From assembly GCA_026413225.1 (NCBI GenBank), contig CM048556.1, forward strand, positions 21,801,115 to 21,865,114: a stretch of 64,000 nucleotides of DNA, given 5' to 3'. This stretch comes from Otis tarda. Taxonomy: Eukaryota; Chordata; Aves; Otidiformes; Otididae. The translations under genes were made by a program, and so were the position numbers. Within the stretch, counting starts at the first letter, position 1. The number at the start of each line of letters is the position of its first letter. The notes beneath the pieces are model-generated. The model made no database searches. It was not told where the DNA came from and was given only the letters and a program-made list of their open reading frames with translations. This document shows positions 36,701 through 50,107 of this stretch, piece by piece.

Positions 36701-39700
36701 AGGAAGCTAAACCCCCTCGTCAGGAGCGGGAGGCAGACAAGAGAGCGGTTTCCACCCCTTTCCACTCGGGAGGGGACAGGCCTTACTGAAACGCCGAGTT
36801 TTCCGTGGCAGAAGGGAATCCGCAGCAGCGGTCTCGCTCCACCGCTGAGGGCAACCCGCCAGACATGTCACCACCGGGCGAGCGCGCCGCCTTCCCTGCG
36901 GCGGCGTGCATCTGCCCCGCGCCGTTTTCACAGTTTAAGCCAAAGCTTTTACAGCACTGGACCTGCATTTGTGTTTCTGTTAATTCGGTATTCACCGGGC
37001 AGACGGACGGATGCACAGACAGATAGCTCCATCCCTCTATTCATAAGGACGGAACTCAAAACTCGGGTTTGAGTAAATCCGCTCACTCATGCAGAACTTA
37101 AACGTAACTTCCTTCCCATTTTGGGGAGCTGTAGAGTTCGTGCGGTGGCTAAACACAATGGAATTACAGCAGGAGCCTCATTTCGCCCGCGGCCGAGGGG
37201 AAGAGAGTCACCGGTCAGACAAACGGGGCTTGTGCTGGTGCTGCCAGGGGAGGGACCAGCTCACCGCCAACGCCGGCGGCTCCAGGTCACCCTGACACCC
37301 AGGGACGCCCAGCGCAACGAGGGAGCCCGAAAAAGCGGTCATCTTCCAGCAAAAGGTTATGTTTCGACGCACACCCCGGCCTTCTCAGGTGTTTGGCACC
37401 AGCTGGCACCATTATAATACAGAAACATCTGCCGCTACACGTAGATTATTTAAGCTGTTCGGCGGTCAGTTGAAAGCAGTTAATTATACGTAAGAACATT
37501 TAATTACCACCCAGCAGCAGATGCAGGTACTCTAATACCACAGCGATGAGCTAAAGCACAACAGAACAGGCAGACTCAGGGGTCTACACCCGCGCACACC
37601 CCGCTAACGTCAGCGGAACAACACCGAGCCGCCGGCTGCCGTCCTTCGTGAGGATGCTGGGAGGCAACAACCTGACGTTGCTCTGCGTTCCCAATTAGTC
37701 AGTTTAGCAGAGACGCCTCAGGAACTTTACAGCTGTGACATTTCTCCACAAACAGCCCCTTAAAAATCCTTTCCTCCCGCAGAAATCCTTCAGAAAAAAT
37801 AAAGCATGGCTGCCCGCAGTCTGAACAGAAGTCAGTAGCCAGCATTTCATTGTTTATATCTTGAGACAAAGATAGTGCCTAAATAATTGTCTATTGTGTC
37901 CCAGAGACAGTACAGGAAAGCTCTTCCCGTAGCAGGGAGCCTGCAGGTCACACATGCTTCTGCCATAACATTTGCTATAAATAATCCCTGGTTGAGCAAA
38001 GGTTTGCGCTAGCCGCAAAGCGGAGTACAGCCGGCACCGCGTTCCTATCGGCTTCGGCCGCTAGCTCTCCCCAGAGAGAGCATATCCTACCCTATTGTTC
38101 CTGCTCAAATGCTTGAAAGAATTATTTTTTCCTTGCTTCTTTTGTCTGAGGAGTTTATTTATATTTCCTCTTTGACATGGATTGACCACTAGAAAGAAAT
38201 AAGCGCCACCTCACAAGGCAGCTCACCGATGCCAGCGTTGAAATCGGGGTCGCGTTCGTAGATGTACCGCCGCAGCTACAGGCCTGCAATCACGTGCGTG
38301 CAGCTCGGGATCAGAAACGAGAGCCGAGTGCCAGCGACGGCCCCCAGATCCACACGCAAAGCCTGGGAGCGCGTGCAGCAACCGGTTCGGCTCCAACATT
38401 TCCAAGAATTACTTCAGCATGTTACTCAGCAGCTCCCTGCCGTTGGCGAAGGGCTTGCCCCCCGAGACAACATCAAGGCACCTACTTGTTTTAGGCAGCT
38501 ATCGGGGTGGGCTTTCCCCTGTACTTCTTTCCCCCCGTGCCCTTTTTCCTTACGGCAGTTCGAACGGGAACCACCACGTCTCAGGTTCCTCCACCAAACA
38601 ACCCAAACGCATCCCTTGGGATTGGGAAATGGAAAGGCAAGGAGGCGGGCTGCTCCCAGCCCTCATCAACCCGCTGCCAGGAACGAACCCGCCGCACGGC
38701 CTCGCCTCACAGCACGGCAAACCCAGCGACCAACACCTCCTTCAAACGCAACAGCTGGCTCGCTCTCGATGCCCGAGCACCGCGTTGCGGAAAATCTAAT
38801 TTACCAAGCAAAGCCTTTTGACTAGAAGGCGAGGCACGGCCTTACCGTCCTCTGAAACTGGTGGCAAGCCTCAGACTGGAGCCCAGGGTATCGGGCGTAC
38901 AAGCATCTTCGCCTTCAACAGCTTTAGGAGCCTCCTGCACCGCTTTGGAGTAAAATCGACCCGATTTCTGGGTACGTGGAGGTCTGATGGCCAACGGCCC
39001 CTGCTGTGCATTCGGCCACCGCTGCGTTCCGGGACACCCACCCTGGGAAGGCAGATGGCCCTACACAAAATTGCTTTTCGGCATGCAACAAACCTAATCT
39101 CACGTTTCTTGAAAAGCACCGCGACTGCTGGGTGCCCGGGCTGCTCTCCGGCTGCGGCTTTCCACCCCAGAGGGGCACAGAGCTCTCAGGGGTCTGATAC
39201 TCACCTGCAAGGCAGGGGTATCACCCAATCCAGGCACGTCCATCTCACGCCCAGAACCCTCCGAAGTCACAAGGTGCCTCCAAGACACGCAGACACCTTT
39301 CTCCTGCCTTCCCCGCTCAACAGCGCCAACAAAAAATAATCCTTTGCCACCCGGAGCCGCTCCGCACCACCCGGGACCGCGCGGGCAGCCCAGGCTGGCG
39401 CACACAGCGGGTGCTTTGCAGAAATTATCGGTGTGTGGGTGATGTCTGGAGCCCAATTTTGGTGGCAACGCTGCCGTAGGTGTTACCCTGCATTTGTGCA
39501 GTCCAGCTCGGCCAGACCTGCTCCTCACACGCGCATCTTCCAGCTCACGACTTCCAAACCTGAGTTTGCCAACGCAAGCCTGCCCTGCCGACCCGACGCG
39601 GATCCCAAACCAAACAAGCAGCCTTTCCGCCGGCCCCACGAGCGCATCCCCTGTCTGGACCGCCGCGCGGTCCCACCGACGCGGCTTTTCCCCGCGAAAG

Positions 39701-42700
39701 GGGCTGTCAGCTCGCATTCCTCACGCGCCGGGGCCCCGCTCCAGCCAGCCACACTCCGCTGGGCGACGGCGGCTCTGAACACGGGGAAGCCACATCGCAT
39801 TCAATCAGCGTCATCAGCGATGAGCTTTTTCATCTCCCGGCTGTGCCCCCGCCACGCACCCCGGCCGCCGGGACGGGGCTGCGCACGCACGGGCGGCCGC
39901 ACGGTCGGCGTCTCCTCTCATCCCACTTACCCCTGTTTTAGGGCTAAAAACCCAGCCGAGCAGGAGCAGCTAAAAGCTCTGTTTATCACCATTTTTGGAA
40001 CAAAGCCCAAATCTTTTTTTTACAAGCAGCTGGGGATTTTGTTCCAAGTATGATGCATCTTTTTATTTCACTCTTTTCAATATTGTTAACATCTCTCCAA
40101 TAACTCCTTTTCAACAGCAAGCGAATTTATTGCTGTGGGTGGCAAGGGACCGAACAAACACCGTAAGCAGCAACGGGCAGGACCAGTCACCCTGAAAGTG
40201 CCCGTCGCACCCCTCGGCGGGTACGTCTCCCCCTCTCCAAGGACAAACGGTTTGGGAACGCACGCGGGCAACATCCAGTTTTCGCAGGAAATCGCACGGC
40301 GCGGATACACAAACATCGCCATCGCGCAGAAACCAACACGCTGGTTTGCCAACTCACGTCACGCAAACCTGAACTCTCTACGCGCTCCGGCGTTCCGCTA
40401 ACACCGAGCGGCAGCGACGCCCTCGCCGCAGCTCTGGGCTTCCACAGCGGCAAGCCGCAGGGCACCAGGCCGCAAAGACGGCGGCCCACCTCGGGAAAGA
40501 CAAGCGCACGGGTTCCTGCGAGGACGCGCAGCCCGTTGCAGGCGGAGGATCGGCCCGCAGCGAGCCGAGGCGCACCGGCTCGCCTTTTCTCACTGGTTTG
40601 GTTCAAACCCCGCTCAGCCGGCGCGAGGGCTGCAGGAACTCCCCATGCCGGCTCTGGACCTGCCCCGGCTCAGCTCACCGGCGCTGCCAGGGTTTGCAAA
40701 ACCTGCTGAGTTTTCTGGATGTCATTCCAGCGTTGCGGCTTCTCTTCGGCTGGAGCTAGCGCTCAGTACCGAGGCAAAACCGCCTCGGCTCGCAGGCCGC
40801 ACGCTGGATCTTCGCTACGCGCTGACGCGTTTCCTTCCCGTAGTAAAACAGACGGGCTCGCCCGTACATAGGCTATAGCACTCCCTTGAAATAAAAATTC
40901 TTTACAGGGTCAATCCTTCCCGGCCATCCCACCGGAGAAGCACCAGAAGAGCACTCTGAACGGCGGTCATGCCCAAGCACTCGGCACGCCAGCTGCAAAA
41001 CGCCCGAGGACATCGGGATGAGGATGGCAAATGTTTTGATAGGTTACTGGTCCCAGTAACAGCACCTTCCCACAACGGCTGTGAGTCACCATTCACGTCA
41101 GCGGCGCGGAAAAAGTGACCCCTTCTTCCTTCAGAGAAGACAAAGGAAAACGCTTAAGAAAAAGTGTTTAAGCACGTGGGCTTGGCCGGCAGAAAACCCG
41201 AGCAAAACTCCATGCCCCCAGAAGCCAGAGGGATCGTCCATCAACTTTAACCGCTCTGGGGCTTCTCCTCCCCAGCAGCGCGCGGACGGGAGCGCCAGCC
41301 GCGGCGCGCGGCAGGGAAGCCACCGCCGGCACGAGCGGAACAGCCGCTATTTCACAACTGCTCGCAGCACGAAAAGCGAGAAACCCGAGGCAGCCAGCGC
41401 GCCAGAAATCACCTCCCCGAAAGCCGCGGCAATTGGGAAGGGTTGCCAAGAGCTGCCCCCCGGGCACAGGGACGCTTCGGCCCTGACCGCATTGGCTGAG
41501 GGCGCGGATGCAGAAACACACGCCGGGCAGCGACCGCGCGGCCCCCGGCACGTGACGAAAACAGGTCCAGGGAAGCCAGGAAGGAGGCAGCAAGGGAAGC
41601 GCCCGCGTACCCAGTTAAACCCGATCTTTTTGATCCTCACGTCAAAGGCACACGCCCGCGTTCAGTTTGGTTTCAACCCCGAGAGAAGAGTGCGCCGAAC
41701 TTTCCTCCCACGCCACGCCTCCTCCTCCCATCTCCGGGAATTCTGACTCCCGGCCTCAATGGTGGCCACGTGCGATGGCGAGAAGGGGCTAGGGAAGAGG
41801 GGAATGAACCAAGCATCTCATCTGGGAGCTGGGATGGATGCCGTTCTGACCCATCGCCACAGCAGTATGGCTCCACAGCCTCCAGGCCAAACCTGACTGT
41901 CATTTACCCAGCTCCAAACGCGGTCTCCCTGTACCCTCACGGCTAGAAATCACGATTTAAGCCACATGAGGCTGAACCCCAGCTCGTCACCACCGGCAGA
42001 AAGAAACGCGGCACAGAGAGGTTTCTCCAGACAGACCTGGTCTCCAAAGACGACTTGGCATCTCCATCAGCGGCTCCTTCCCGCTCCCAGCCCAAGCTGC
42101 GCCTCCTTTTGTGAGCGTGTTCGAAGGAGAACAGGCAACACTTCTGCTTTTCTGCACGCTGCCCCGAGGAGCCCGGTGCCCCGGCTGCAGCACCGCGCAG
42201 ATTCGCGGAGCAGTCCTGCAGCATCCTGCGGTAAAGCTCTGCCCCCAAAATACGTTGTGCTTTCAGCTCTGTCTCGTTAAACGTGTTTACGCTCTAGCTG
42301 TAAATAAAGGTGAAACTTTTGAGGAATCGAAGCAAGGTGCCTGGAAGGATTACAGAGTAATTACCGCTCGGAGCGTCCCAGCCTGAAACCCACGACCAGG
42401 CTCCCGGTATTTCCTGCAGACAGTTGATGTGGCATTGCCCTTTGCGGGCACAAACCCCACCGATCACCATCAGAGGAGCGTTAAGGAGGACAAACACGCC
42501 AGCCTGCATCACACCGGGCTTCCACATAACCCACGGCTTCCTCCTCTGCTCTGGGCCGGGGCAAACGCCGCAGAGGAAGGAGGCAAGAACTTCCCCAACG
42601 AGCAATTACGGAATAATCTGTGCCTTGGAGAAAACTGCCTCCAGCTCTGTCAAACACAGGTTGGCTTATGCCCCGCAACGCATTTATTTACTTCCCTTTT

Positions 42701-45700
42701 ACACAAATATTTCTACCTAATGCCGCTCATTATCTTCATAAAAGCCTATTAAAACGCTTGGCTTTAATTTACTATGGCCAGCGGTCGCGGGGACCAGTTA
42801 CAGACCAAAGTGCGTCCAGAAAGGCAATACCTGCCCCTGGGGTTACCACGGGCACTGCTGCAGCATCCCGCAGCGAGGAGACACCAGCCGCTGGAGAGCC
42901 AGGAGCCTGTTCCTGGTTTCCTTCCTCTCAGCAGCCCAGCTCTTAGGAGCGGGAGCGGAGCCTGTTCAATTCGGTCAAACCATTCAGCGCCGGCGAGAGC
43001 CCTCCCAGCTCCGGCGCCGCATTTGCAGTGGGAAACCCAAAACCATTTCTTTATCGTAGGCGATTGTGGCCGATCCGGCAACGCCTGCCGGTGCTTTACA
43101 TCCCAGCCAGGCAGCCCTCCGGCGGGAAGGAAAACCCAGCACGGCGATGGCAGCATGCAGCAGCCCTGCGCCGCCGCATCCCGTTCCGCGTCAGGAAACA
43201 AAACGGCGCGGCAGCACGAAACGTCAGCTGAAGCCACCCAGTCCCGGCTGGGGAGGTGACGAGACCGCGGCGCTCTCCCAGCTCCGGGCCAGGTCCATGA
43301 AAAGCCCCACGTTGTCTCAGCTTCCACTTCAACGCATCCCAACGCAGCATCTGTCTTCAAGGCCAACGTCTTTCCCATCCTGGAGCCACCTCTGTCACTG
43401 GAGTGGTAATTCACGGGAAACGGCCCAAAACGAACCCGATCCATTCAGCTGGGGAGAAAACCTACACAGACGATCCTCAGATCTTCCTTTTATCATTTAC
43501 CTACGTGTAACTTTTAAATTTAGCTAAAGGACTGTAGAAAAGTCACCCTGGAAAATGCCACTCCTGGCTCAGAGCAGGAGAACCCCCGGGAGAACCCAGC
43601 TCCCTGCGAAAGGCTGGAGGCCCCTCCGCCAAGACTGGAGGAGCAATAACAGGAAGAAATTGTTTTGGCAGGACTTACACCCTATAAAGTAAACTCACGG
43701 GCCGCTGTTGTATAAAATCTCACTGGAAAACGCAGCGGCCACGCACAGCATCCCCCGGGCTGCGGCGGGCTCCGGCGCATCCGCCCCGGCTGCGCTCCGC
43801 CTGCCGGCACTGTCCACCCCGCGGAGCCGCGCACGGCACGGTGTGAAAACGCTCAGAGGCTGCTGCCACCTCGAGCCTTGCTCCTTCTCCTGGCTTCGCC
43901 CGTTACCTATAAGCGGATGCTCCGGGCACGACGGCAGAGGGTCACCGAGGGACACGGCACGCGTTGCTCGCCTGCTCCCGGTGTCTTTTTCAGCTACGGT
44001 GTGGAAATCAGGGAGCGGAGGAGAAATTTAGGATGCGCTCTGCACCCCGGAACGCTGTCGAGCTCCCTGCTGCAGAGCGGAGGGATGGGCAGTGGTGACA
44101 GGCTCCGGGGCTGGCGCCTTCACTCGCCGCAAAGCGCCTTTCCAGCGCAAACCCAACTCCTTGTGCTGCTCAGAAACCCGGTGGATGCTCTCCTCCTCCT
44201 CCTCCTCGCTCTCCGCCGCGCTGCCCGAGCTCAGGCAGGACCCCGTTGCCACCCTCCAGCCACCCAGCCGGCAGCATCCTCCACGCCAGCGCGGGCGAAG
44301 GAGGCCGGGCGCTGCCCAGCACCAACCGCCTGGCCGACGCCGACAGTCCGGAGGCTCCACGGCCGCGCTGCTCCGGCCAGACGTGCGACTTCATACCACT
44401 CCAGCGAAACAACCCCAGCGCTGAGCGCAGACGCTCACATCGGCGGCATTGTTTTTACACACAATAGGCATTTTTTACACTTGCCAGTGAAACGGGGCAG
44501 TTTTAAACCCATTAACAGCTCTCTCGAACAAGTCCCTGAGTGTACGGGCACCTCCGGCAGACAACGTCAGCCCAGTTTCAGCGGGACGGCACCAGCCGGC
44601 GCGAGGGGAGCCGCGAGAGCAAACGAGCAGCGAGCGCTCCCAGCGTGGCTTGTCGCGATGAGGGACACGGGACCGCTACTGCCAGGCTCCCCGTCCCTCT
44701 GCCAGGCACGCGCTCTGCGCCACTGAGAGGAGCGCTTTGGGTCGCGGTCTCACGCCAGCCGCCCCGTTTCCGCAAACCCAGCTGCAGCCGGCGGTTGTCG
44801 AAGCGAAGGTACCAGCGCCTCGCTGCAGCGGCTCACCCCCTCACCCCGAAGCGCGGCATCCGCACTGAGAGATGCTCCAGCAGCAAATCCGCTCCCAGCG
44901 CAGGGCAGGTTGCCGGCCGCGCCACGCGGCCAGTGCAGGCACTCCAGGGCTTTACTGGGGCGGTGAAACATCCCTGTTTGGGACACAGTTTGCCAAAGCC
45001 CAGGGAACTTCCGCGGGACCCCAGCGAGTGGGAAGCCAAGAGCCTGGGCAGGCATCCCCGCAGCGAGGGGGGCGCGATTCCGACAGCAAAGCTTCCAAAC
45101 CCTCTTGCTGCTGCCGGCGGGCAAGCGGCGGCCAAAGCGTCACACGCAGCCTTGCGCGAGAGGACCTGCGGTTCGCAGGGGTGAGGAACGGCGTTTCGCA
45201 ACTCGGGCACAGCCTGGGAAAGGCGGCTATCGCTGCCAATCGTCTGAGCCACAAAGATGAGTAAGGGGAAAAAAAAAAAAAAAACCACCCAAAGTGAAAG
45301 CAAACACGGGCAGCGCAGCGCTCGCCCCGCGCTCAGATAAGAAACCGAGGCACGGCCAGGTTACCAGGCGCGTAACCGAGGCACGAGGCTGCGGCGGACG
45401 GAAAGAGAGCCTGCCACGCGCCGTGCCCGCCCGCTGAGCCAGGCCGCGGGGTTTTCGGCATCCCAAAGGCAGGGCCGGACGGGTTTCCGTCTCCCCCGCG
45501 CACGCCGCTCTCGCATCGCCCAGCGCGTCAGCCGCGCAAGCAGGAGCGGGCTAAGCAGCGAGAAGCTGCAAAGCGTGGTGAGGGACCATGCCCTGACTCT
45601 GGTTTCACTCCAAGTTTTCCTTAACCCTGAGGATTCCCGTGAAAATCCCAAGCGGCGAGTTTGAGCAGAAACATGGGGATCCGGGCTAAGCGCGAGCCCC

Positions 45701-46877
45701 GCGCCGCGCCGCTCCGCCAGCGGCCCTGGATGCTCTAACAACATCCTAACCCAGCGAGACGTTTTAGGATGTGAGCAAGACCGAGTCCTGCTCCTGCCCC
45801 AAACAATAGGCTTTGCAATAACGGCGCAACCAGAATTTCCTGCACGGCGGCGCACGCCAGCTCCCGGGAGAAAATACCACGGGAAAACCACGAGAAGAGC
45901 TGCTTTGCCGCGCACCGGGGCAGCTCCACGAGGCTGCTGGGGAACGCCGCTCCGGCAACAAGCAAAGCGCCGCAACCAAGTCCCGGACGGGAAGTACCAG
46001 CAGCTCGAAACCGAAGCCGTCCAGCCTGGGAATGGCTGTGGATAATTCATTACCGCGCCGAGCCGTTTGCAACATCTGGCCGCGGCGCGCTCTCACGGGT
46101 ATTGCGCTACCCCGCAGCCCTTGGGAAAAAACACCACCTCGGAGCGGGGTGTACTTTGGAAGGCTTCAGCCTCAGCTTGCCTGGGGTGAACGTGAGCACC
46201 GCGGCCACTGCTGCGCTGCAGGAAGCTCGGGAGCGGGGCCGTCCCAGGGCATCTCTCACGGCGAGGCAACCGGTCCGCAGATGACACGGGTCCCAGCAAG
46301 AAAACAGCAACCGTCGGCACTGCATCACATACCGAGAGGTAGCAACTACGTTCAAAATGCTCCGGTGTTGACCTGTCGCAGCTCCTACCATGAATAAGGA
46401 ATCAGAACGGATCGCAAACCCAAACGCAAAGCAAAGCAAATGAAGAATTCCTACAGCAAACTGGGAACTGGGTATTCCCCAGCTCTGCTGGGCTCGAGGA
46501 GAGATGGGGAGAACCATTAGCGAAACAGGAAAGGACTGAACCAGCGTGCTCAACACAGACACCACCAGCACCCTGCTCCAAGCTCAAGAGCTTTCTGCCT
46601 TCCACCTGCCAGCACGATGCAAGAGCTGCAAACGCCACTCGCCTGGGCTCCGCTGCCGTCCCCTCCCCGGCCCAGGGACCCCAGGCCCTTCCGGCCCACC
46701 CTCGCACACTCAACACCTTTCCAACGTCTCACCTTACCATCCCTCTAGCTCTACTCGTGATGCTTGTCATCAAACGCTGGTCTCGTTCATTCTTCTACAA
46801 CCTTTTCCAAAGAGAGCCAGAAACCATTTCTATGGGGGTTTTTTTGTCCCTGAAGTCACCCACCTACCCAAAAGCAC
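33739..46877. other. CpG-rich non-coding stretch, probable first intron
   Basis: CpG density is high at 35600-35980, 36270-36500, 39350-41600 and 43730-46300, separated by AT-rich islands such as 37400-38200. Overlapping ORFs on both strands are stop-poor because of composition and carry no recognisable domain. If the first exon is at 49588, all of this is a 17-kb first intron together with the LTRs. Confidence 0.5.
34145..34169 (+). repeat. Poly-A run, 25 bp
   Basis: The longest uninterrupted homopolymer in the window. I do not see a retrocopy or LINE body upstream of it, so it does not look like the tail of a processed pseudogene. Confidence 0.95.
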
Positions 46878-47505
46878 TGCATCGGGTCTGCGTGGCCAGG
46901 TTCTGGTAGCGAGGGGCTACGGGGATGGCTTCCATGAGAAGGTGCCAGGAGGTTCCCCCATGTCCCACAGAGCCAACGCCAGCCAGCTCCAAGACGCCGT
47001 GGGTGCCCGAAGGAGGCTGTGACCCCACGGAGAGAGAAGCCCGCGCCGGGGCAGGGCTGCACCCCGTGGGAAGGGTCCACTTCGGAGCAGGTCACGGAGG
47101 ACCGCGCGCTGGAGCAGGGGAAGAGAGCGAGGAGGATGGAGCGGCAGAGATGTCGTGTGATGAACTGACCACAGCCCCCACTCCCCATCCCCCTGCGCCG
47201 CTCCGGGGAGGAGACGGAGAAATCGGGAGCGAAGCTGAGCCCAGGAAGAAGAGAGGGGTGGGGAGAAGGTGTTTTAAGATTTTGGGTTTATTTCTCATCA
47301 CCCTACTCTGATTTGATTGGCAATAAACTAATTTCTCCAAGCGAAGCCCGTTTTGCCCATGACGGTACCCGCTGAGCGATCTCCCTGCCCTCACCCCGAC
47401 CCACCAGCCTCGCGTTTCACCGCCTCTCCCCTGTCCAGCCGAGGAGGGGGAGCAACCGAGCGGCCGGGTGGGCACCAGGCACCCGGCCAGGGCCGACCCA
47501 CCACA
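46878..47505 (+). mobile_element. Solo LTR, ERVL-like avian type, with near-perfect 5-bp target duplication
   Basis: The 628-bp element starts TGCATCGGGTCTGCGTGG and ends CCGACCCACCACA. Its flanks are AGCAC (46873-46877) and AACAC (47506-47510), a 5-bp duplication with one mismatch, as expected for ERVL-type integration. Landmarks are GGCAATAAACTAATTTC (polyadenylation signal near 47320), CCCGTTTTGCCCATGACGG and CGACCCACCAGCC. It belongs to the same family as the element at 33092-33738 but in the opposite orientation. No coding retroviral sequence is present. Confidence 0.88.
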
Positions 47506-48154
47506 AACACCCGCAGCAAAATACAGAAAACCCAAGGGTCTTCTTTTACACCCTTCCCCCTCAGCCCAGGAAGGCCCTCGCCGTGGACGCGCAGGAAGCT
47601 CAGAAATTATTAAAACTCTTCCCCGGGAGGCCGCGGTTTCCAGGCGCGCGTCGCCGCCCGCTCACTGATCCAGCCGAGCTCACCCGGCCCCTCTCCCGCG
47701 CTCCCGAAATCCTTCATGGTGTTTGCAAAATGCCCCCTTCTGGTAAATCGTAACTCAGGTTTTCGGGAATATCGCGCAGATGAAGAAAGCTCCGATAAAT
47801 CTGTCATTTAACGGAAAATCAATCCCGCATCCCGGTGTCAGCGCCCAGCACAGAAATAACCTCTTTTCCGCCGGCAGCTATCGCGTGTCGGACGTAAGAA
47901 GGCCGAACACAGCAAACCGTAAATAAAACAAAAAAAAAGCCCCACAAAACCCCAGGTTGGCGACGCTCGTGCCCCACGAGGCGGCTGGCGCGAGGCCACG
48001 GGGCACGACAGGCGCTCAGCGCCCCGGCGCGCGGTCCCGGCAGGAGCCCAGGCAGGGTGGGAGCAGCGCCGGCCCGGCAGCGGCCTTCCTTCTGCTTCCC
48101 CTTCCTTTTTTACCCGTTTTATTACGGCAGGTTGTGGTTTGGTTGGGGTTTGGG

Positions 48155-48177
48155 TTTTGTTTGTTTGTTTGTTTTTT
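48155..48177 (+). repeat. TTTG microsatellite
   Basis: Four consecutive TTTG units flanked by T runs, in a GGTTTGGGG-rich stretch of the CpG-island shoulder. Confidence 0.9.
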
Positions 48178-49587
48178 CAAGCGAGGCAGAGTAATTTTGT
48201 TAAATCAGCCAATATTAGTGCAAAAATTGGGGAAGCCTTTGAGGTCACAAGACACAAACAAAGAGCCGGCTAAACACAGGCAGAAATAATTGCTCCGAGC
48301 GCAACCGGCTTGCAGTAATTAGCCGGGTGGTTTTCGGCTCCCGGCCTCAGATCCTCGGGATTCCGCAGAGCGTTTCCGAGCGGTCTGAGGGAGAGAAGTC
48401 CAAAAGCAAACCTATTCTCACGCCTCACCTGGAAGTTCTGCAGAGCCCGCAAGCTCGAAAGAGTTCAAAACCACCCAAGAGGACGGCCGAGAGCGAGGAG
48501 CGCTTGGAAAAACCAGCGGTAACGGCGGCGGGAGAGCGCAGGAGACGCCGGCGCTCCAGGAACCACGACAAGCGTTCGCGAGCCCAGCGCCTCCATGCAG
48601 GGTCCCCAGCACCGCGCCCACCCGGACCGGGACAGGTTAACTCAAACAGACGCCAGTTTGGCACTTTTAATTTCCCCAAAGCCAACCGGTGAGGATACCG
48701 TGGCAGGAGCGAGCAGCATTCCATAAATACTTGATTTCAGCAGCGACGGTACGTTGCGATCCAGCCCGCTGCCTCCCAGACGGAGGTTTTCGTAACCTGG
48801 AACCCACGCAGCCGCTCAGCCCCGCGCCGCGCGACTTCTGCGCCGCGGCCGGGCCCGGTTTAAAAACGGAGCTGGCGCTCGCTCGGCCGCAGCGTCACCT
48901 GCCTCGTCTTACAGTAAGGGGCGAGGGAGGAGAAGGGAGGAGAAGGGAGGTTATATCAGCCCTTAATCCCTCGATTTTGAAATAATCTAATAAATGCAAA
49001 GGCGTAAAACAAAGCGACAAGATCCAAACGCGGCATCGAAGAGGAGCCCCGCAGCCAGGCTCTGTAAACACATGAGTAAGAGTTTCTCACCGAGGTTGCC
49101 CCATCAGCCAAAACCGGTGAGGACAGCACCCTCCCACCCAAAAACCCTTCACCGCAGCCAAGGGAAACACTCGCCCGGACTCAAACACGCTTTGAATCAG
49201 GCCGGGCGAGCCGTGACCCACTTCTTCGGCAGTTCACGCGAGCGAACGCCGGGCACAAACTACGGAATTCCGACGGGTAAAGTGGAAAGTTGAACCAGGC
49301 AGCGACGGGAATCGGGACCACAGAGGAGCGACTGCCCAGCTCGGCTTCAAGCCGGCGCTTCCTCAGCAGCCCAACGAGAAAGCCAACAGAAAGAGGATGG
49401 CCATTCTGCGTCATATGGGTCATTTTCCCCTCAAAACTACTCTAAACTTTACGGGTTTCTGCTCATCTTGGGGAGGGGGAGGGAGAGGCCTGGCCCGCAG
49501 GCACCTGCCCAGGGGGGTGGCGTGGGTTTGGCAGGGCTGAAATCGCCCTGCGCCCCATCCCGATCCCGATCGCGGTCCCGCTCTTAC

Positions 49588-49750
49588 CGCACCGCATGGC
49601 CCCGGCGCCGCACGCTACCGGGGTCCCGGGAAACAACCGCGACTCTCCCGCCGGCGTCTTGAAGTTGAAATGTTAAAAAAAAATATAAAAATAACTAAAA
49701 AAAGTTAGCGAAGCTACCTACGGTGCGAGCTCCTCCGAGAGAAAATTAAG
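49588..49750 (-). other. Candidate non-coding first exon of the minus-strand gene
   Basis: Within the CpG island the minus strand has a strong donor, GCG|GTAAGAG, with the exon ending at 49588. Nine bases before it is an ATG in good context (GGGGCCATGC, ATG at 49597-49595). The transcription start is not visible, so the upper boundary is a guess. If this exon is spliced directly to the acceptor at 32321, the ATG gives a five-codon ORF that stops at TGA (32316-32314). It would then be 5' UTR carrying a third tiny upstream ORF, not the start of the main protein. The position in the strongest CpG island and the quality of the donor support an exon. There is no transcript evidence. Confidence 0.35.
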
Positions 49751-49756
49751 GAGAAG

Positions 49757-49779
49757 AAAAAAAAAAAAAAAAAAAAAAA
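49757..49779 (+). repeat. Poly-A run, 23 bp, at the edge of the CpG-island core
   Basis: An uninterrupted A run that follows an A-rich stretch (49670-49756) and precedes the GC-extreme core. On the minus strand it is a T run about 170 nt upstream of the candidate first-exon donor. Confidence 0.95.
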
Positions 49780-50107
49780 GCTGGAGGAGGGGGTGCCCGT
49801 GCCATGCGGGGTCCCGTCCGCCGGGCCGCCCCCCGCCGCCGGGCCCGGCTCTGCCCCGGGAGCGCTCCCCGGCCCCCGGCCCCCCCGGCCCCGGCCGAGC
49901 CCTCAGCGAGCGGCGGGCAGGGCCGGGCCGGGCCGGGCGAGGCCGAGGGCCGGGCCGGGGGCCGGAGGGCGCCCGCGGGCAGCGGGGCGCGGGGGGCGCC
50001 CGCCCAGGCCCGGCCCGGGCCGCGCTGCCGCCGCTCCGCCGCCGCGCATCCCCCGCAGCCCCGTCCCGTCGGGGCCCGCCCGGCGCCGGCCGCTGCTCGA
50101 AAACAAC

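Noticed and set aside
33092..47505. A full-length provirus between the two ERVL-like LTRs
   Set aside because: The LTRs are in opposite orientation and nothing resembling gag, pol or env lies between them, so they are two independent solo LTRs.
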